From NCBI GenBank assembly GCA_030844565.1, contig JAUUNK010000022.1:1-43008 (forward strand): a DNA stretch of 43,008 bases, written 5' to 3'. Position numbers and translations under genes: made by a program. Source of the stretch: Bacteroides ovatus. GTDB lineage: Bacteria; Bacteroidota; Bacteroidia; Bacteroidales; Bacteroidaceae. This document shows positions 40,194-43,008 of this stretch, in pieces (within the stretch, counting starts at the first letter, position 1; every line of letters begins with the position of its first letter). Below the pieces are notes generated by a model. That model was given only the letters and a program-made list of their open reading frames with translations. It had not been told where the DNA came from and ran no database searches.

Positions 40194-40901
40194 ATGACGG
40201 AAGATATAAAGAACAAACTATTGATGAGCGCTGAGGTTTACCATTGTGCCGGATTTATAACGAGTGACCCTGTGCAATTTCCCCATCGCTACACTGCCAA
40301 ACAAGATATAGAAGTCAGTGGCCTATTGACAGCTATCATGAGCTTTGGCAATCGTAAACAAATTATAAAGAAGGCAACCGAGCTGCACCGGCAAATGGGA
40401 CCTTCCCCTCATCAGTATGTATTGTCACGTCAGTGGGAGAAAGATTTTCCGCATGAGGTCAAGGCAAGTTTTTATCGGATGCTTTCTTATGCTGATTTTT
40501 ATGGCTATTTCGACAGATTGTATTATGCCTATTCCCGATACGAAAGTCTGGAGGATGTTCTGAATGTCTATCCGGGTATTCCGATGAAGAAGTTGTGCGC
40601 TTTTCTGGAAGTTTCTGATAAAAGTCCTCAAAAGAAGCTGAACATGTTCTTGCGTTGGATGATACGGCAGGATTCGGAAGTAGACTTTGGCATTTGGAAA
40701 AGTTTTGATTGCCGTGATTTGATTATACCTCTGGATACGCATGTTTGTCGTGTAGCCTATTATCTTAAGTTGACCGATACGGATACTTTTTCCTTGAAGA
40801 ATGCCTGCCGTATCACGACCGCATTGGCTGAAATCTTTCCGGAAGACCCTTGTCTGGGAGATTTTGCCTTGTTTGGCTTGGGGGTTAATGGAGAGATATA
40901 A
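40194..40901 (+). CDS. TIGR02757 (DUF2400) family protein
   Basis: From the ATG at 40194 the protein has 235 residues. It belongs to the TIGR02757 family, which is widespread in Bacteroidetes and has no assigned biochemical role. Conserved stretches seen are DPVQFPHRYTAKQDIEVSGL near residue 27, FLRWMIRQDSEVDFGIWKSF near 152, LIIPLDTHVCRVAYYLKLT near 176 and the C-terminal EDPCLGDFALFGLGV. The WMIR and DTHV motifs recall the helix-hairpin-helix DNA glycosylase fold (EndoIII-like). The position 18 bases from ung on the opposite strand makes a DNA-repair link attractive but unproven. The upstream ATG at 40161 overlaps the -7 element. Confidence 0.85.
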   Translation: MTEDIKNKLLMSAEVYHCAGFITSDPVQFPHRYTAKQDIEVSGLLTAIMSFGNRKQIIKKATELHRQMGPSPHQYVLSRQWEKDFPHEVKASFYRMLSYADFYGYFDRLYYAYSRYESLEDVLNVYPGIPMKKLCAFLEVSDKSPQKKLNMFLRWMIRQDSEVDFGIWKSFDCRDLIIPLDTHVCRVAYYLKLTDTDTFSLKNACRITTALAEIFPEDPCLGDFALFGLGVNGEI

Positions 40902-40919
40902 ACCACGGTGTCCTTCTTT

Positions 40920-41582
40920 TTACCAATCAATTTCTTGAATGCCTTTACTTTTAAGGTAAGCATTGGCTTTGCTGAAATGTTTGCATCCGAAAAAGCCATA
41001 GTCTGCCGAGCGGGGAGAAGGGTGTACGGTGGTGAGCACCAAATGTTTGGTGGTGTCGATAAGGGAAATTTTTTCTTTGGCATAGCTTCCCCAAAGCATG
41101 AATACCAGGTTTTCCCGCTCGTCGCTCAGTTTGCGGATCACTGCATCTGTGAAAGTTTCCCATCCCTTGTTTCGGTGGGACCCTGTTTCGTAGGCGCGTA
41201 CCGTCATGACTGAATTCATAGGGAATACACCTTGTGCTACCCAACGGTCCAGATTGCCCGATGTGGGAATAGGTTTTCCTAAATCCTGGTGTATCTCTTT
41301 GAATATATTGGTTAGCGATGCCGGAATGGCTACTCCTTCGGGAACCGAAAAGCAGATACCGTAATATTGTCCCGGCGTAGGGTAAGGGTCTTGCCCTAAG
41401 ATAACCACTTTCACTTTGTCGAACGGACAGGAATTGAATATATTAAATATCTGATGCCCCGGAGGAAGTACGTGTGCCTTGCCGTATTCGCTTTTGACAA
41501 ACGCGACTAGTTTCTCGAAATAAGGTTTATCGAATTCATCTTGTAGCCGTTGCCTCCAGCTCTCTTCTATTCTGACATTCAT
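40920..41582 (-). CDS. ung: Uracil-DNA glycosylase
   Basis: The 220-residue protein has the whole family-1 UDG set. The water-activating loop is GQDPYPTPGQYYGICFSVP (catalytic Asp in DPYP), VFMLWGSYAKEK is near residue 164, and the DNA-intercalation loop HPSPRSADYGFFGCKHFSKAN near 185 carries the catalytic His. It removes uracil from DNA to start base-excision repair. I chose the ATG at 41580-41582; an upstream in-frame start at 41642 lies across the -7 element and is unlikely. It is convergent with the TIGR02757 gene and divergent from the nucleotidyltransferase. Confidence 0.95.
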   Translation of the reverse strand: MNVRIEESWRQRLQDEFDKPYFEKLVAFVKSEYGKAHVLPPGHQIFNIFNSCPFDKVKVVILGQDPYPTPGQYYGICFSVPEGVAIPASLTNIFKEIHQDLGKPIPTSGNLDRWVAQGVFPMNSVMTVRAYETGSHRNKGWETFTDAVIRKLSDERENLVFMLWGSYAKEKISLIDTTKHLVLTTVHPSPRSADYGFFGCKHFSKANAYLKSKGIQEIDW

Positions 41583-41611
41583 GGTGTGTATTTCTGTTGA
41601 TTGCGTTGTGG

Positions 41612-41619
41612 CAAAAGTA
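41612..41619 (-). promoter_or_regulatory. -7 promoter element for ung
   Basis: On the minus strand this reads TACTTTTG, an exact TAnnTTTG match, with a leader of about 23 nt before the ATG at 41582. Confidence 0.55.
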
Positions 41620-41686
41620 GATATATTGCAGGAGATAATCAAGAATATAGTTAGAAATAACTATTTCTGTATATCTTCTCTCTGCT

Positions 41687-41694
41687 TATCTTTG
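41687..41694 (+). promoter_or_regulatory. -7 promoter element for the nucleotidyltransferase gene
   Basis: The sequence TATCTTTG is an exact TAnnTTTG match. The predicted start near 41701 lies 12 bases before the ATG at 41713 and excludes the longer upstream frame. Confidence 0.55.
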
Positions 41695-41712
41695 CACCCT
41701 AAAAAACAACGT

Positions 41713-42303
41713 ATGATGAAACAACTTATAGAACTGTCGGAAAGAAATCAGGAGACAGCATGGAGAATTATTCGGGAGACGGATATAATGAATATCTGGA
41801 AGTCTGTAAATGCGGAAATCAATCTGGTAGGTTCGCTGAGTATGGGGCTGTTGATGAAACATAGGGACATTGACTTCCATATTTATACTTCGCCTTTGAA
41901 TCTTGCGGACAGTTTCCGGGCGATGGCTAAGTTGGCGGAAAATCCGTCTATCAAAAGAATAGAGTATGGAAATCTTCTGGATACGGACGAGGCATGCCTC
42001 GAATGGCATGCATGGTATCAGTATGCGGATGATGAACTTTGGCAAATCGACATGATTCATATCTTGAAAGGTTCGCGCTACGATGGTTATTTTGAGCAGA
42101 TGGCGGAACGGATAAAAGCCGTCTTGACGGATGAGACCCGGCAAGCCATCCTGCAACTGAAATATGAAACTCCCGAGACAGAAAAGATTATAGGAGTGGA
42201 ATATTATCAGGCAGTGATTCGGGATGGTGTAAGGAGCTATGCGGAACTGGTGGAATGGAAACGGCAACATCCCCTTACAGGTGTTATAGAGTGGATGCCT
42301 TGA
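41713..42303 (+). CDS. Nucleotidyltransferase-superfamily protein
   Basis: From the ATG at 41713 the protein has 196 residues. The motif GSLSMGLLMKHRDIDFHIYT near residue 37 is the GS-x(9-12)-(D/E)-x-(D/E) signature of the DNA polymerase beta-like nucleotidyltransferase fold. A helical C-terminal part (DEACLEWHAWYQYADDELWQ, then AVLTDETRQAILQLKYETPE) follows. The family includes antibiotic adenylyltransferases and minimal nucleotidyltransferases. Nothing else here points to a resistance gene, and its substrate is unknown. It has its own -7 element and ends 17 bases from the convergent LuxR gene. Confidence 0.8.
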   Translation: MMKQLIELSERNQETAWRIIRETDIMNIWKSVNAEINLVGSLSMGLLMKHRDIDFHIYTSPLNLADSFRAMAKLAENPSIKRIEYGNLLDTDEACLEWHAWYQYADDELWQIDMIHILKGSRYDGYFEQMAERIKAVLTDETRQAILQLKYETPETEKIIGVEYYQAVIRDGVRSYAELVEWKRQHPLTGVIEWMP

Positions 42304-42320
42304 CAGGAGAGAGGTTATGA

Positions 42321-43008
42321 TCAGGCTAATAAGCCTAGTGCCATCCCTGCATTTATGGCTTCGATGGAGTTTTGCACATCCAGTTTCCGAAATAGGTTCA
42401 AACGGTGGTTATTCACGGTGTGAACACTGATATTCAACTGGTTTGCTATTTCTTTGCTTAACAGCCCTTTTTGTATAAGTCGCAGTATTTCTACTTCACG
42501 TGGGGTAAGCCCGGCGGGTAGAAGCGTGGAGAGGCTGGGAGAGAATATTTCCCCCGTCTTTAAATTGAGCACGCTGCAATCTACCTGTTCTGTCTCCTTC
42601 TGATTGGGAGAGATGCACAGAGTGCCGGCTACAAGCCATGCTTTTCCGTCACGGGTTTTCTCCAGAACTTGATGTCTGCTCGTTACACGAACATAGCGTT
42701 GCCGGGCATCGAGAACCCGAAAGCTGTATATATTACAGTAGTCATTTCTTTCTTCCGGAGGTAGGCTATAGATGCGTTGCCCCAAATGAACTTGTAAGTC
42801 ATTCAGTTGTTGCCGGTCATCAGAATGGATGCGTGATTCTAAATAATCTCCTTGTTTTTCGATAGTGGTGATTTTTTTGCTGTCGTATCCCAATAGGTCG
42901 GTAAAATTGGGAGATGCAAAAGCATATTGGCATTTATAGACATCTACTACAAAAGTGCAGTTTCCGCTTAGTCGCGACATCTGATGAAGGAGCTTTCTGT
43001 CTTCTTCC
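42321..43008 (-). CDS. PAS-LuxR transcriptional regulator (N-terminus outside window)
   Basis: The frame is open to the window edge; an internal ATG at 42980 is not needed, since the preceding codons (EEDRKLLHQ) continue a plausible helix. The visible 229 codons encode a PAS-type sensory domain (CTFVVDVYKCQYAFASPNFTDLLGYD, then SRIHSDDRQQL) and a C-terminal LuxR-type HTH (LTPREVEILRLIQKGLLSKE, then IANQLNISVHTVNNHRLNLF). PAS-LuxR proteins of this form are common in Bacteroides. A receiver domain or a further PAS domain could lie outside. No ligand can be inferred. Confidence 0.82.
   Translation of the reverse strand, partial: EEDRKLLHQMSRLSGNCTFVVDVYKCQYAFASPNFTDLLGYDSKKITTIEKQGDYLESRIHSDDRQQLNDLQVHLGQRIYSLPPEERNDYCNIYSFRVLDARQRYVRVTSRHQVLEKTRDGKAWLVAGTLCISPNQKETEQVDCSVLNLKTGEIFSPSLSTLLPAGLTPREVEILRLIQKGLLSKEIANQLNISVHTVNNHRLNLFRKLDVQNSIEAINAGMALGLLA

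Overview
The window is a stretch of a Bacteroides chromosome, probably a close relative of B. thetaiotaomicron. The evidence is the many exact matches to the Bacteroidetes -7 promoter element (TAnnTTTG) just upstream of genes, the lipoprotein and TonB-receptor families, the RprX/RprY pair, and gene order. The run fusA2, rprX, rprY, marR, rpsF, rpsR, rplI, a DUF6377 regulator and a four-gene sugar operon matches, gene for gene, the order I remember for B. thetaiotaomicron BT2167 to BT2156. I did this from memory and ran no search. No rRNA, tRNA, CRISPR array or intact insertion sequence was seen.

Layout. 1-7.9 kb, minus strand: the start of a small exported protein, a LysO-type lysine exporter split into two overlapping genes, then hemW followed by an ECF sigma / FecR / STN-containing TonB receptor / DUF4249 lipoprotein set, which forms a complete cell-surface signalling and uptake unit. 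8.1-9.7 kb: a gene graveyard with an orphan reading frame, a toxin-antitoxin module missing both outer ends, and a YjbH-like gene without its start; the last two meet at nested inverted repeats. 10-13 kb: a nitroreductase lipoprotein and fusA2, the EF-G paralogue whose GTPase motifs are degenerate, with a palindrome and a possible leader peptide in front. 13.2-17.6 kb: rprXY, a 58-residue membrane protein, a MarR regulator and the rpsF-rpsR-rplI operon.

17.6-24.1 kb: a membrane-anchored DUF6377 regulator followed by two Gfo/Idh/MocA oxidoreductases, a DUF1080 protein and a sugar isomerase/epimerase-like protein. In B. thetaiotaomicron this gene set has been linked to glucosinolate activation and to a 3-keto-glycoside route of glycoside cleavage. 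24.1-30.1 kb: an alanine-rich small lipoprotein, a long-chain acyl-CoA synthetase-like protein, and a tight operon mtaB / LpxL-type acyltransferase / GT2 glycosyltransferase / mgsA.

30.1-34.9 kb looks more accessory: a 650-base convergent noncoding region with a four-copy 21-22 bp repeat, a YgbA-type gene, a solitary Mrr-like restriction endonuclease and a TPR-containing sensor kinase. 35-43 kb: an AraC regulator with a VOC protein, an SDR / AraC / alpha-L-fucosidase locus, a TIGR02757 protein, ung, a nucleotidyltransferase, and a PAS-LuxR regulator running off the end.

I did not find a clearly undescribed multi-gene system. The best leads are small regulatory structures: the fusA2 leader, the hairpin at the start of the sugar operon, the repeat array near 30.35 kb, and the GTTAA cluster in front of rprX.
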